Shown piece by piece: positions 1-9,463 of a DNA stretch of 64,000 bases (positions are counted from its first letter, which is position 1; every line of letters starts with the position of its first letter). Source of the stretch: JBKQVT01 sp963804825 (lineage in GTDB: Bacteria > Planctomycetota > Planctomycetia > Pirellulales > Thermoguttaceae). The stretch lies in the NCBI GenBank assembly GCA_963804825.1, contig CAWDRV010000005.1:186001-250000 (forward strand), read 5' to 3'. A program made the position numbers and the translations under genes. The notes beneath the pieces are model-generated. The model did no database searches and was not told the DNA's origin. It worked only from the letters and a program-made list of their open reading frames with translations.

Positions 1-415
1 ACGCGGGAATCGCGCGGGCGGGCCAATCTTCACCAGGGGGCGGTCGGCGTGGGCGTCCATCTGCTCAGCGGCCGGACCCACGGCGGCGTCTGCAAGGACC
101 GCGCCGTTTCCATCCATCCCGACACCCGGCAGCCCGTCGCCGGCCTGAGCATCCCCGGCTGGGACGGTTTGCTCGTCGCCGCAATGGACCTGGCCGACGC
201 CCTCGGAGATGGGCTACCTGGGCGTCGATTTCGTCCTGGACGCCGACGACGGGCCGGTCGTGCTGGAGGCCAACGCCCGGCCGGGATTGAATATCCAAGT
301 GGCCAACCGCTGCGGGCTGCTTCCCCGGCTGCGGTGGATCGACGCTCAGCCTTCCGAGCGGCGGACGGCCGAAAACCGCATGGACTTGGTGGCCGCCGTT
401 GCCGAGATGGCTTGA
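1..415 (+). CDS. Alpha-L-glutamate ligase-related ATP-grasp protein, C-terminal part, frameshifted
   Basis: The 5' end lies outside the window. Frame 1 from base 1 reads ANLHQGAVGVGVHLLSG and HPDTRQPVAGLSIPGWD. Near base 205 the frame changes by one base, and the protein continues as EMGYLGVDFVLDADDGP and LEANARPGLNIQVAN to a TGA at 413-415. GYLGVD, the acidic LEANAR segment and PGLNIQ are the metal- and ATP-binding end of RimK-like ATP-grasp ligases, most like the 'alpha-L-glutamate ligase-related' family. Members join an amino acid to a carboxylate using ATP; the substrate of this family is not known to me. The single shift looks like an indel error. The next gene starts 126 bases downstream and is functionally unrelated. 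Confidence 0.75.
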
Positions 416-541
416 ATGAGAGGCCGCCGGTCGGTCGCACGGTTGCACGGCTGCCGGGTTGACTTGGTGACGGGGGCTGTTCCAAGACGCGATTTTCGCT
501 AGAATGGGCCGAGGGTTATCCATTCACCCGGCGTTCCGACG

Positions 542-1192
542 ATGCGCGGCCCACTCTTGCCACCCTGGATCGACCGTGCCAGGCCGCTGGCCGGCGTCTT
601 GCTGGTCCTGGTGCCCGCTTATCTCGTTTTCGTGATCTATTACGGCGGATCGCCGCGGACCCTGGCCGTCGGCTACCAGCCCGTGCAGCCGCTGCCCTAT
701 AGCCATGCCTTGCACGCCGGCGAACTGGGCATCGACTGCCGCTATTGCCACAACACGGTCGAGCGGGCCGCCGAGGCTGCCGTTCCGCCGACGGCCACCT
801 GCATGAACTGCCATGCGACCATCGCAACGGACAGCGCCAAGCTGCTGCTGGTCCGCGAGAGTGCGGCCCACGGCCCGTCCATCCATTGGCAGCGCGTCCA
901 CGACCTGCCCGACTTTGTCTATTTCAACCATAGCGCCCACGTTGCCCGCGGCGTCGGCTGCGTCTCTTGTCACGGCCGGGTGGACAAGATGGAGCGGGTC
1001 TACCAGGCCGAAAAACTCAGCATGGGCTGGTGCCTCGATTGCCATCGCGACCCGGCGGGTCATTTGCGGCCGCAACAACACGTCACCGACATGACGTGGG
1101 TCTCGGAGGAAGACCCGGCGGTGCTGGGGGCCCGCTTGATGAAGGAAAACGACATCCATCCCTCGACGGATTGCTCGACATGTCATCGTTAG
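542..1192 (+). CDS. actA: Alternative complex III subunit ActA, pentaheme cytochrome c
   Basis: 216 residues. An N-terminal hydrophobic segment (about residues 13-36) acts as signal anchor. Five CxxCH heme motifs follow: CRYCH, CMNCH, CVSCH, CLDCH and CSTCH, as in the cytochrome c7-like pentaheme ActA. In alternative complex III (quinol:acceptor oxidoreductase) ActA passes electrons on the periplasmic side towards the monoheme cytochrome and the terminal oxidase. It is the first gene of an act-cox cluster running rightwards, and its last codons overlap the actB start at 1180. The fifth heme motif lies almost at the C-terminus, so the protein is complete. Confidence 0.92.
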   Translation: MRGPLLPPWIDRARPLAGVLLVLVPAYLVFVIYYGGSPRTLAVGYQPVQPLPYSHALHAGELGIDCRYCHNTVERAAEAAVPPTATCMNCHATIATDSAKLLLVRESAAHGPSIHWQRVHDLPDFVYFNHSAHVARGVGCVSCHGRVDKMERVYQAEKLSMGWCLDCHRDPAGHLRPQQHVTDMTWVSEEDPAVLGARLMKENDIHPSTDCSTCHR

Positions 1193-4100
1193 AACGGCAA
1201 CACGAAACGTCGGGTGCCACTGCTGGCTTGTCCAGCAGTGCTGAAAACACCGTCAGCAATGCCGGAAACACTGCTGGACAAGCCAGCAGTGGCACACCGC
1301 GATATTGGCGCAGCCTTGCGGAATTGGCCGACGCGCCGGAGTATCGGGCTTTTTTGGACGCCGAGTTTCCGGCGGCCGACGATCCGCAGGGCCTCAGCCG
1401 GCGGCGATGGCTGCAATTGATGGCGTCGTCGCTGGCGTTGGCCGGCGTAACGGGCGTGACCGGCTGCCGCTGGGAGAAGCGGGAGATTCGTCCGTTTGCC
1501 AAGCGGCCGGCCGATCGCGTCCCGGGCGAGCCGCAGCAATTCGCCACGACGATGGACATCGCCGGCAGCGCCCTGGGACTGTTGGTCACGTGCGTCAACG
1601 GCCGGCCGATCAAGGTCGAGGGCAATCCGGAGCATCCTTCGAGTCTTGGCGCGACCAACGCCTTCGCCCAGGCGGCGATCTTGGAGCTTTACGATCCGGA
1701 CCGCAGCAAGGAGATCATCCAGCGGATCGACGGCCGCGAGGAGGTCCGCAGTTGGGCGGAGTTTTCCGCCTTCGCCCGCGAGCATTTCGCCGCGCTGAAG
1801 AAGACCGGCGGCGCTGGCTTTCGCGTCCTTTCCGAGGCCAGCAGTTCGCCGACGCTGGAGCGGATGCGCGGCGAGTTACTGAAGCAATTCCCGCAGGCGA
1901 AATGGTATGTCTACGAGCCGGTCGCGGCACTTGAGAAAGTTTCCTTCGTGAATTACTGCGAGGCACGCGTGATCCTCTGCCTGGACGCGGATATTCTGGG
2001 TTGTTATCCAGGGGCAGTCAATTGCGCACAGCAATTTGCCACGGCCCGCAACCCTGCAGAGAAGGAAATGGTTCGACTTTATGTCGCCGAGCCCACTTTT
2101 TCGATGACTGGTGCAGCCGCCGATCATCGCTTGCCGATTCGGTGCCAGGAAGTCGCCGCGCTGGTGCGATCGCTGAAACATGAAATCGAGGGTTTGAGCA
2201 GCCGCAAATCTTACCGCTCATCGACGAATTCATTCATCCGGGCGGTTGCGAAAGATCTATTTGTGCACGCCCGTCATGGAGCCGTCGTGGTGGGGGCGCG
2301 GCAACCGCCCGAAGTTCATTCCATGGTCGCACAAGATTAACGATCAACTCGGAAACATTGACAACGCCATCCTCTACCCCGGTGGGCCGGATGATGAGCC
2401 GCCTTCGATCTACAGGGGCATCGCTGACCTGACGTACAGCCTTAAGGCGGGCGACGTGCACACTTTGCTGATCTTAGGGGGAAATCCGGTTTACAGTGCC
2501 CCGTGTGATCTTGATTTGGGCGAAATGTTGGCCAAGGCGACCACGCTGATCCACCTTAGCCGTTATCGCAATGAGACCTCACGGCTTTGCGCGTGGCACG
2601 TTCCGCAAGCACACTTCCTGGAGACGTGGGGCGATGCCCATTCCTTCGATTTCTATAAAGAGGGTGCGGAGGGAGGTTTCATGTCCGGTTATGCTGTCGC
2701 CCAGCCCATGATCGAGCCGTTGTTCGGCGGCAAGTCTGCGATCGAAATGCTGGCCCTCATCCTCGGCGCGGAGACCGCCAGCGGGAAGGCGCTACTGCAG
2801 TCGGCCTTTGACCGGTTCACTGACTCGAGGAAGGATCGGTCAGCGCGCTGGCAACAGTGGGTTGATCGCGGTTTTGCTCCTGTCCGCTTGGTGCTTATGT
2901 ACAGTGGTAAAGACCCGAGACCGCGCCTGCTTCAACGGAGCCCGCTCCCGATATCCCAGAGCCTACAGTCACCAATGGCCAGTTGGAAATCATCTTCTGC
3001 CCCGATGCCAAGGTCTACGACGGGCGGTTCGCCAACAACGGCTGGCTCCAGGAATTGCCCGACCCGATGACCCGGCTCACCTGGGACAATGCGGCCATGA
3101 TGAGCCCGGCCACGGCGGAAAAACTCGGCGTCCAAAGCCAGGACGTCGTCCGGCTGAAATACAAAGGCCGCCAGATCGAGGCCCCCGTCTACGTCATGCC
3201 GGGTCAGGCCGACGGGACCGTCGTGGTGCCGCTGGGCTACGGCCGGACCGCGGCCGGACACGTCGGCGGCAGCACGGCCGACGGCGTCCCGCCGGTCGGG
3301 TTCAATGCCTACGCCCTCCGGACCAGCAAGGCGATGGATTTCGACACGGGCCTGACGGTCGAGCCGACCGGCCGGCGGCACGAGTTGGCCACCGTGCAGG
3401 ACCATTTCGCCATCGATACGGTCGGCCTGCGGGAACGGATCAAGCGCGTGCCGGAATTGGTACGGGAGGTCACGCTGGAACAGTCTGAACGCGCCCACGC
3501 CCTCGCCCCTGGCCCCTCTCCCGAAAGGGGCGAGGGGAGTCGCGCGCGGGAATCGCTCTGGAAAGAGCCGACGTTCACAGGCCGTCGCTGGGGCATGACG
3601 ATCGACCTGTCGCGGTGCATCGGCTGCGGGGCCTGCGTGGTCGCATGCCAGGCGGAGAACAACATCCCGATCGTGGGCCGCGATCGCGTCCTCCGCGGCC
3701 GGCAGATGCAATGGCTGCGGATCGACCGCTATTTCCAGGGCCCGGCGTCCGATCCGCGGGTCGTCTATCAGCCGGTGCCCTGCCAGCAGTGCGAGTTGGC
3801 CCCGTGCGAGGCGGTCTGTCCGGTCGCGGCGACGGTGCACGGCGCCGAGGGGCTCAACGAGATGGTGTACAACCGCTGCATCGGCACCCGGTATTGCTCG
3901 AACAACTGCCCCTACAAGGTGCGGCGGTTCAACTTCTTCAACTATCACAAGGACCTGGAAGACCCGGCCAACGAAGTGATGAAAATGGCCTACAACCCGG
4001 AGGTGACGGTCCGCAGCCGGGGCGTGATGGAGAAATGCACCTACTGCGTGCAGCGGATCCAGAACGCGAAGATTGCGGCCAAGAACGCCCGCCGGGAGTT

Positions 4101-4305
4101 GAAGGACGGCGAGATCAAGACGGCCTGCCAGCAGGCGTGCCCCACGCGGGCGATCGTCTTCGGCGATCTGGCCGATAGACAAAGCGAGGTTGCGAAGTCG
4201 GCGGCCTCCGACCGCAACTATATCCTCCTCGCCGAGTTGAACACGAAGCCGCGGACGTCGTACTTGACGAGGATCAGAAACCCCAATCCCGAACTGGAAG
4301 CATGA
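1180..4305 (+). CDS. actB: Alternative complex III subunit ActB, molybdopterin-like plus [4Fe-4S] ferredoxin subunit, frameshifted
   Basis: Periplasmic iron-sulfur subunit of the quinol oxidase. Residues from about 70 carry a Tat-like SRRRWLQLMASSLALAG segment, then the catalytically inert molybdopterin-oxidoreductase-like fold. The C-terminal third has ferredoxin motifs: CIGCGACVVACQ, CQQCELAPCEAVCP, CIGTRYCSNNCPYK and CTYCVQRIQ...CQQACP. The frame changes near 2330 (QPPEVHSM in frame 1, then SHKINDQLGNI in frame 2) and back to frame 1 between 2880 and 2910. I take both as sequence errors. Two palindromic repeats are translated in frame, at 1212-1297 ahead of the Tat-like segment and at 3499-3538 ahead of the ferredoxin part. 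The start ATG lies inside actA and the stop overlaps actC by four bases. Confidence 0.88.
1212..1297. repeat. Double-hairpin palindromic element, in frame in actB
   Basis: A perfect 27-bp inverted repeat (arms 1214-1240 and 1269-1295) around a 28-base spacer. Each arm is itself a hairpin, stem CACTGCTGG / CCAGCAGTG with a 5-base loop (CTTGT or ACAAG). It is translated without a stop as part of the ActB N-terminal leader. A related copy lies at 54085-54149. Confidence 0.85.
3499..3538. repeat. CCCTCxCCC-type palindromic element, in frame in actB
   Basis: Short G/C-rich inverted repeat with arms of the type CCCTCGCCCC / GGGGCGAGGGG around CTCTCCCGAAAG. It is translated between the catalytic-like domain and the ferredoxin domain of ActB. 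It is related in sequence to elements near 10555, 22680, 29410 and 54550. Confidence 0.65.
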
Positions 4306-5693
4306 CCAGCGTCGCCTCCACAATCGACGACAACACGAGCGAAGAGCCCACGCGGCGTGCCCCGCTGATCCTGGGCGGCCAGGACTTCGCCTCGGTCACG
4401 GAGACGGTCTGTCGCGTGGTCGAACGGCGGCGGCCGCCGCGAGGCTGGTACGTGGCCTTGGCTTTCGCAACGGCGTGGACGATCTTCTTTTTCCTGCTGA
4501 TCGGATACCTGATCGCCACGGGCATCGGCGTCTGGGGCAACAACATTCCCGTGGCCTGGGCCTTCGACATCACGAACTTCGTTTTCTGGATCGGCATCGG
4601 GCACGCCGGGACGCTGATCTCGGCCATCTTGTTCCTGTTCCGGCAGAAGTGGCGGACGAGCATCAACCGGGCCGCCGAGGCCATGACGATCTTCGCCGTG
4701 ATCTGCGCCGGGATTTTTCCGGGCATTCACGTGGGCCGGATCTGGTTCGCCTATTGGCTGGCGCCGTATCCGAACCAGATGCTCGTGTGGCCGAACTTCC
4801 GCAGCCCGCTGCTCTGGGACGTGGTCGCCGTGGGCACGTATTTCACCGTGTCGCTGTTGTTCTGGTACCTGGGCATGGTTCCCGACCTGGCGACGCTGCG
4901 CGACCGCGCCGCGTCGCGCCTGCGGCAGATTGCCTACGGGGTGTTCGCGTTGGGTTGGCGCGGGTCGGCCCGGCAGTGGCACGTCTACGAGCGGGCGTAC
5001 CTGCTGCTGGCGGCGCTGGCCACGCCGCTGGTGCTGAGCGTCCATTCGGTCGTGAGCACCGACTTCGCCGTCGCGCAATTGCCCGGCTGGCACACGACGA
5101 TCTTTCCGCCGTATTTCGTGGCCGGGGCCATCTTCAGCGGGTTCGCCATGGTGGTGACGCTGATGGTCCCGGCCCGGGCGTATTTCGGATTGGCCGACCT
5201 CGTGACCGTCCGGCACCTGGACAACATGAACCGCATCATCCTGGCCACCGGCTGCATGGTCGCCTACGCCTACGGGATCGAGGCGTTCAACGCCTGGTAC
5301 AGCGGCAACCAGTACGAATGGTTCGCCCTGGTCAATCGCGCCTGGGGGCCCTATGGCTGGGGCTATGGGGTGATGATCCTCTGCAACGTGCTCCTGCCGC
5401 AGTTGTTCTGGTTCCGGAGTTGGCGGACCACGCCGTGGAAGATGATGATCGTCGCTCTGGCGGTCAACGTGGGCATGTGGATGGAACGATTCGTCATCAT
5501 CGTCGCCTCGCTCAATCGCGATTTCCTGCCGTCGAGCTGGAAGATTTTCAAGCCGACCTGGGTAGACCTTTGCATGTTGGCCGGCAGTTTCGGGCTGTTT
5601 TTGACCTTGTTCCTGTTGTTCTGCCGCTACTTGCCGATGGTGGCCATGTCGGAAGTCAAGCAGGTCTTGCCGCAAGGGCATGAAGCACCATGA
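4302..5693 (+). CDS. actC: Alternative complex III subunit ActC, NrfD-like quinol-binding membrane protein
   Basis: 463 residues with about ten hydrophobic segments, the NrfD/PsrC fold. It anchors the complex and provides the menaquinol-binding site. Typical stretches are GIGHAGTLISAILFL, WFAYWLAPYPNQ, LSVHSVVSTDFAV and MWMERFVI. Length and order match ActC. The ATG overlaps the actB stop (ATGA) and the last four bases overlap the next gene, so translation is probably coupled. No frame problem is seen. Confidence 0.93.
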   Translation: MTSVASTIDDNTSEEPTRRAPLILGGQDFASVTETVCRVVERRRPPRGWYVALAFATAWTIFFFLLIGYLIATGIGVWGNNIPVAWAFDITNFVFWIGIGHAGTLISAILFLFRQKWRTSINRAAEAMTIFAVICAGIFPGIHVGRIWFAYWLAPYPNQMLVWPNFRSPLLWDVVAVGTYFTVSLLFWYLGMVPDLATLRDRAASRLRQIAYGVFALGWRGSARQWHVYERAYLLLAALATPLVLSVHSVVSTDFAVAQLPGWHTTIFPPYFVAGAIFSGFAMVVTLMVPARAYFGLADLVTVRHLDNMNRIILATGCMVAYAYGIEAFNAWYSGNQYEWFALVNRAWGPYGWGYGVMILCNVLLPQLFWFRSWRTTPWKMMIVALAVNVGMWMERFVIIVASLNRDFLPSSWKIFKPTWVDLCMLAGSFGLFLTLFLLFCRYLPMVAMSEVKQVLPQGHEAP

Positions 5694-6958
5694 CCGACGA
5701 TTCGCCATTGCCGGAAACGATCGGACCGTCGCCGCCGTCGTCGCCGTTGCCGTCGCGAACGGCCGGGCTGCTGGCGCGGTTCGACGGCCCGAAGGCTCTT
5801 CTGGCCGCCGCGGCGCGCATGCGCCAGGAAGGTTTCCAGCGCTGGGACGCCCTGAGTCCCTTCCCCATCCACGGCATGGAGCGGGCGATGGGCATCCGGC
5901 CGACGCGGCTGCCCTGGCTGGTGCTGGGCGCCGGCCTTGCGGGGGCGGCCGCCGCGCTGCTGCTGCAATGGTGGACCAACGCCGTCAACTACCCGTTGGT
6001 CATCAGCGGGAAGCCCCTGTTCAGCCTGCCCGCCAATATCCCGATCACGTTCGAGTTGATCGTGCTGCTGGCCGCGCTGGCCGCGTTCGGCGGGGCGATG
6101 GCGCTGAACCGGCTGCCGCAGTTCTGGCATCCGGCGTTCGGCCGCGAGGAGTTCGCCCGCGTGACGACCGACGGATTCTTCCTTTTCGTCGATGCGGCGG
6201 ATCGGAAATACGACGAACCCGCGCTGCGCCGGCTGGTCGAGTCGCTCGGGGCGACGGGCGTCGAGACCTGTTTCGACGCGACCACCGGCCGGGCGTTTCC
6301 GAAAGCGACGGTCTGGATCGCGCTGGTCGCGCTGGTGCTCGGCACGCTGCCGGTGCTATGGATTGCGCGGTCGCGGCTGGTGAAATCGCCGACGCCGCGG
6401 TTGGACATCTTTTCCGACATGAACTTCCAGCCCAAGTACAAGACGCAGGCCGCCAGCCCGTTCTTCGCCGACGGCCGGACGATGCGTCCGCCGGTCCCCG
6501 GCACGGTCGCCCGCGGCGGCCTGGAGGCCGACGACCATTTCTACCGCGGCAAGTCGGGCGGCCAATGGGCGACAACCTTCCCCACGACGCCGACCCGCGC
6601 CATGATGGATCGCGGCCAGGAGCGGTTCAATATCTATTGCGCCACCTGCCACGGCTGGATCGGCGAGGGCGACGGAATGACCGCGGTTCGAGCGGACAAG
6701 CGAAAGGAAGGCACGTGGGTCCCGCCGACTTCGCTGCAATCAAAATTGATTCGAGAGGAGCCGGTCGGGCAGATATTCCATACGATCACCGACGGCACCG
6801 GCAAGATGCCCTCCTATGCGGCGCAGATTCCGCCGGAAGACCGCTGGGTCATCGTGTTGTACATCCGGGCACTCCAGCGGAGCCAGAACCCGAACGTCCG
6901 GGACGTGCCGGAAGACCGGCGACGCGCAACTGAGGTAAGATCATGGCCGAGGAATTGA
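5690..6958 (+). CDS. actDE: ActD-ActE fusion: DUF3341 membrane protein with C-terminal monoheme cytochrome c
   Basis: 422 residues. Residues about 60-230 resemble ActD, with two transmembrane helices and the LFSLPANIPITFE segment. A third helix follows (about 207-225). The C-terminal part holds one heme site, CATCH, inside RFNIYCATCHGWIGEGDG, with a likely distal Met in TGKMPSY, as in the monoheme ActE. In several act clusters actD and actE are separate genes; here they form one open frame with no break. The protein should join the membrane core of complex III to an electron-accepting cytochrome domain. It overlaps actC and actF. Confidence 0.85.
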   Translation: MTDDSPLPETIGPSPPSSPLPSRTAGLLARFDGPKALLAAAARMRQEGFQRWDALSPFPIHGMERAMGIRPTRLPWLVLGAGLAGAAAALLLQWWTNAVNYPLVISGKPLFSLPANIPITFELIVLLAALAAFGGAMALNRLPQFWHPAFGREEFARVTTDGFFLFVDAADRKYDEPALRRLVESLGATGVETCFDATTGRAFPKATVWIALVALVLGTLPVLWIARSRLVKSPTPRLDIFSDMNFQPKYKTQAASPFFADGRTMRPPVPGTVARGGLEADDHFYRGKSGGQWATTFPTTPTRAMMDRGQERFNIYCATCHGWIGEGDGMTAVRADKRKEGTWVPPTSLQSKLIREEPVGQIFHTITDGTGKMPSYAAQIPPEDRWVIVLYIRALQRSQNPNVRDVPEDRRRATEVRSWPRN

Positions 6959-8145
6959 CCACGCTGGGCGGCCTGGCCTCCCGGGCGAAAACGGTGTTGC
7001 GTCTGGCGGGCGTCGCCGCCCTGGCCGGCAGTTTCGCCCTGGAATGGTCGCGCGGCGACGGCCTGCGATATTTTCTCCACTCCTACCTGCTCAACTACGC
7101 GTTCGTGTTGAGCATCGCGCTGGGGGCGTTGTGCTTCGTGGCCCTGCAACACGCCTGCCGCGCCGGCTGGAGCGTCAGCGTGCGGCGGTTGGCGGAGCTG
7201 CTGGCCGCGCCGATGCCGCTGCTGGCGGTCCTGGCGATTCCAATCGTCGTGCCGGTCGTGCTGGGCAAAGCGGCGCTGTACGAATGGGCCGATCCGAACG
7301 TCGTCGCCGGCGACGAATCGGTCTTGCACAAGGCGCCGTATCTCAACGGGGTTTTCTTCGCCGCCCGGTCGCTGGGCTATTTCCTCGCCTGGTGGCTGCT
7401 GGCGAGGTACTTTCTGGTTCGATCGACGCGGCAAGACCACGGGCGCGATGCCCGGCTGACGTTGCGGATGGAGCGGCTGGGCGGGCTTGCCCTGCTGCTG
7501 CTGGCCGTGACCATGACCTTCGCGTCGTTCGATTGGCTGATGTCGCTCGACCCGCGATGGTCGAGCACGATCTTCGGCGTCTACTATTTTTCCGGGGCGA
7601 TCGTGGGGTTTCTGGCCGCGGTAATCCTGCTGGCATTGCTGCTGCAATGGGGCGGACGGCTGACCGCCAGCATAACCGTCGAGCACTATCACGACCTGGG
7701 AAAACTCCTCTTTGCATTTGTCGTCTTCTGGGGCTATATTGCATTCTCGCAATACCTCCTGATCTGGTATGGAAACATCCCCGAGGAGACCCGTTGGTAC
7801 CTGGTCCGGCAGACGGCCGGCTGGGCGGGCGTGTCCGTGGCGTTGCTGGGGGTGCATCTGCTGGTTCCGTTTTTCGGGTTGTTGTCGCGGGAAGTGAAGC
7901 GGCGCAGGGGGCTGCTGGGTTTTTGGGCCGCCTGGATGCTCGCGGCGCATTGGCTGGATTTATATTGGCTGGTCATGCCGAGCGTGTCGCCGGGCCGGCC
8001 GCCGCTTGAAGTTGTCGATGTCGGCTGCCTGGCCGGGATCGGCTGTTTGTACCTGGCCGCCGTGTGCCATGCGGCCGACGGCCGGGCCTTGCTGCCGCTG
8101 GGCGATCCACGGCTTGCAGAATCGTTGGCCTTCGAGAATTCGTGA
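6943..8145 (+). CDS. actF: Alternative complex III subunit ActF, NrfD-like membrane protein
   Basis: 400 residues with about ten hydrophobic helices; the second NrfD-like membrane subunit of alternative complex III. Recognisable parts are FDWLMSLDPRWSSTIFGVY and FSQYLLIWYGNIPEET, both usual in ActF. It overlaps the actDE end by 16 bases and is followed three bases later by a small membrane-protein gene. The frame is intact. Confidence 0.92.
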   Translation: MAEELTTLGGLASRAKTVLRLAGVAALAGSFALEWSRGDGLRYFLHSYLLNYAFVLSIALGALCFVALQHACRAGWSVSVRRLAELLAAPMPLLAVLAIPIVVPVVLGKAALYEWADPNVVAGDESVLHKAPYLNGVFFAARSLGYFLAWWLLARYFLVRSTRQDHGRDARLTLRMERLGGLALLLLAVTMTFASFDWLMSLDPRWSSTIFGVYYFSGAIVGFLAAVILLALLLQWGGRLTASITVEHYHDLGKLLFAFVVFWGYIAFSQYLLIWYGNIPEETRWYLVRQTAGWAGVSVALLGVHLLVPFFGLLSREVKRRRGLLGFWAAWMLAAHWLDLYWLVMPSVSPGRPPLEVVDVGCLAGIGCLYLAAVCHAADGRALLPLGDPRLAESLAFENS

Positions 8146-8148
8146 CCC

Positions 8149-8466
8149 ATGACGAAATACGACGACGTCAATACGCCGGTGATTGCCGCCGTGGGGCTCC
8201 TGGCCGTGCTGGGGCTGGTGGCCTTCGTGCTCCTGTTGCAGGTCTTCTACTATCACGTCGAGGCGCAGGTCGAGCAGACCAACGTCATCGGGCAGCCGCC
8301 GGTCGAGCTGATCAACCTCGAAACCCAACAGCAGGGCCGATTGGCCAGTTACCAATGGGACGATGCGAAAAAGAAGTTCGTGGCCATTCCCATCGACCGG
8401 GCCATGGACCTGGTTCTGGCCGATTTGTCCCGTGCCGGAAAGGAGGCGGACCGTGGCAAGCGATAG
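8149..8466 (+). CDS. Small single-span membrane protein of the act cluster
   Basis: 105 residues, with one transmembrane helix at about 12-33 (AAVGLLAVLGLVAFVLLLQV) and a soluble part with YQWDDAKKKFVAIPIDRAM. Small proteins of this kind lie between act and cox genes in related clusters and may be assembly or accessory subunits (an ActG-like role is possible). I cannot assign a function. Its last 14 bases overlap the SCO gene, and the SCO Shine-Dalgarno AGGAGG (8441-8446) lies inside it. Confidence 0.7.
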   Translation: MTKYDDVNTPVIAAVGLLAVLGLVAFVLLLQVFYYHVEAQVEQTNVIGQPPVELINLETQQQGRLASYQWDDAKKKFVAIPIDRAMDLVLADLSRAGKEADRGKR

Positions 8467-9463
8467 GATGAGTCTGAGATCTCACGCAAAGGCGCAAAGG
8501 CGCAAAGGCGCAAAGAATAGAGCGGGGAGAGATGGCCAGGTCGTCAGTGGTGGGGCTCGCTGCGCTCGACCCACCCTACTATCTTTGTCCTTTGCGCCTT
8601 TGCGCCTTCGCGCCTTTGCGAGAAAGTTTACGCGCGGTTCGTTCATGGCGGTCGTCATCGTGATATGCGCCGCGGGCAAGTCGGCCGGCGCGGCCGACCG
8701 CACGGAACCGTTGCCGCCGGAAATGCGAGGCGTCGAGGTCATTCCGCACGAAAACGCGAAACTCCCCTTGGACCTTCCCTTCGTCGAGAGCGACGGCCGC
8801 GGCGTCAAGCTCGGGCAGTTCTTCGACGGCAAGCGGCCGGTCATCCTGACGATGAACTACTCGAGTTGCCCGATGTTGTGCAGCCTGCAACTCAACGGCC
8901 TGGTGCAGGCGATGCGCGGGATGCAGTGGGACCTGGGGCAACAGTTCCAGATCGTCACCGTGATCATCGATCCCGCCGAGCCGCCCGAGCGGGCCCAGCT
9001 CACCAAGGAGAAGTACCTGAAGTTCTATGATCGTCCGGGAAGCTTTCCGGGCTGGCACTTCCTCACGGGGCGGGACGACGACATCAAGAAGGTCGCCGCG
9101 GCGGTCGGCTTCGGCTACCGCTATCTTCCGGAAAACAGGCAGTACGTCCATCCCGCCGTCCTGATTCTCTGCACCCCGGACGGGCGGGTGTCGCGTTACC
9201 TGGGCGGCGTCAAGTACGATCCGCAGACGTTGCGGCTGGCCCTGGTCGAGGCGTCGGAGGGCAAAGTCGGCACGACCTTCGACCAGGTCCTGCTCTATTG
9301 CTTCCACTATGACGCGGCCAAAGGCCGCTACGGACCGGCCGCTTTCCACTTGATGCAGATTGCCGGCGGGCTGACCGTCGTCGTCCTCGGCGCCGTGATG
9401 CTGGTGTTTTGGCGGCGGGAAGTCCGCAAGAAGAGACCGGTCCAACCGACGGGAGCGCCCTGA
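8453..9463 (+). CDS. SCO1/SenC-family copper chaperone for cytochrome oxidase, with repeat-derived N-terminus
   Basis: The start is GTG 8453, six bases after AGGAGG. The thioredoxin-like domain has the copper ligands SSCPMLCSLQLNG (CxxxC) and a distal His (QYVHPAV), and a C-terminal membrane helix. SCO proteins load the CuA site of CoxB, whose gene follows with an overlapping TGATG. Residues about 10-60 are not protein-like: they are the translation of a palindromic repeat (8480-8623) placed between the start codon and the usual signal peptide (FMAVVIVICAAGKSAGA). Another possibility is that translation starts internally at 8645 (ATGGCGGTC). The repeat keeps the frame open, so both are possible. 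Confidence 0.85.
   Translation: MASDRMSLRSHAKAQRRKGAKNRAGRDGQVVSGGARCARPTLLSLSFAPLRLRAFARKFTRGSFMAVVIVICAAGKSAGAADRTEPLPPEMRGVEVIPHENAKLPLDLPFVESDGRGVKLGQFFDGKRPVILTMNYSSCPMLCSLQLNGLVQAMRGMQWDLGQQFQIVTVIIDPAEPPERAQLTKEKYLKFYDRPGSFPGWHFLTGRDDDIKKVAAAVGFGYRYLPENRQYVHPAVLILCTPDGRVSRYLGGVKYDPQTLRLALVEASEGKVGTTFDQVLLYCFHYDAAKGRYGPAAFHLMQIAGGLTVVVLGAVMLVFWRREVRKKRPVQPTGAP
8480..8623. repeat. Nested palindromic repeat inside the SCO gene
   Basis: Outer arms are tandem GCAAAGGC units (8482-8516) and their complement GCCTTTGC units (8585-8620). Nested between them is one arm (8548-8576) of the 31-bp GGTCGAGCGCAGCGAGCC element that occurs as a complete inverted repeat at 52528-52606. The whole insert stays open in the SCO frame. 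Confidence 0.8.

Noticed and set aside
967..1179. Upstream extension of actB
   Set aside because: Overlaps actA coding sequence in another frame and has no protein character.
4218..5708. Long open frame on the minus strand opposite actC
   Set aside because: Shadow of a high-G+C gene: rich in Arg, Pro, His and Gly, no known motifs, while actC on the plus strand is unmistakable.
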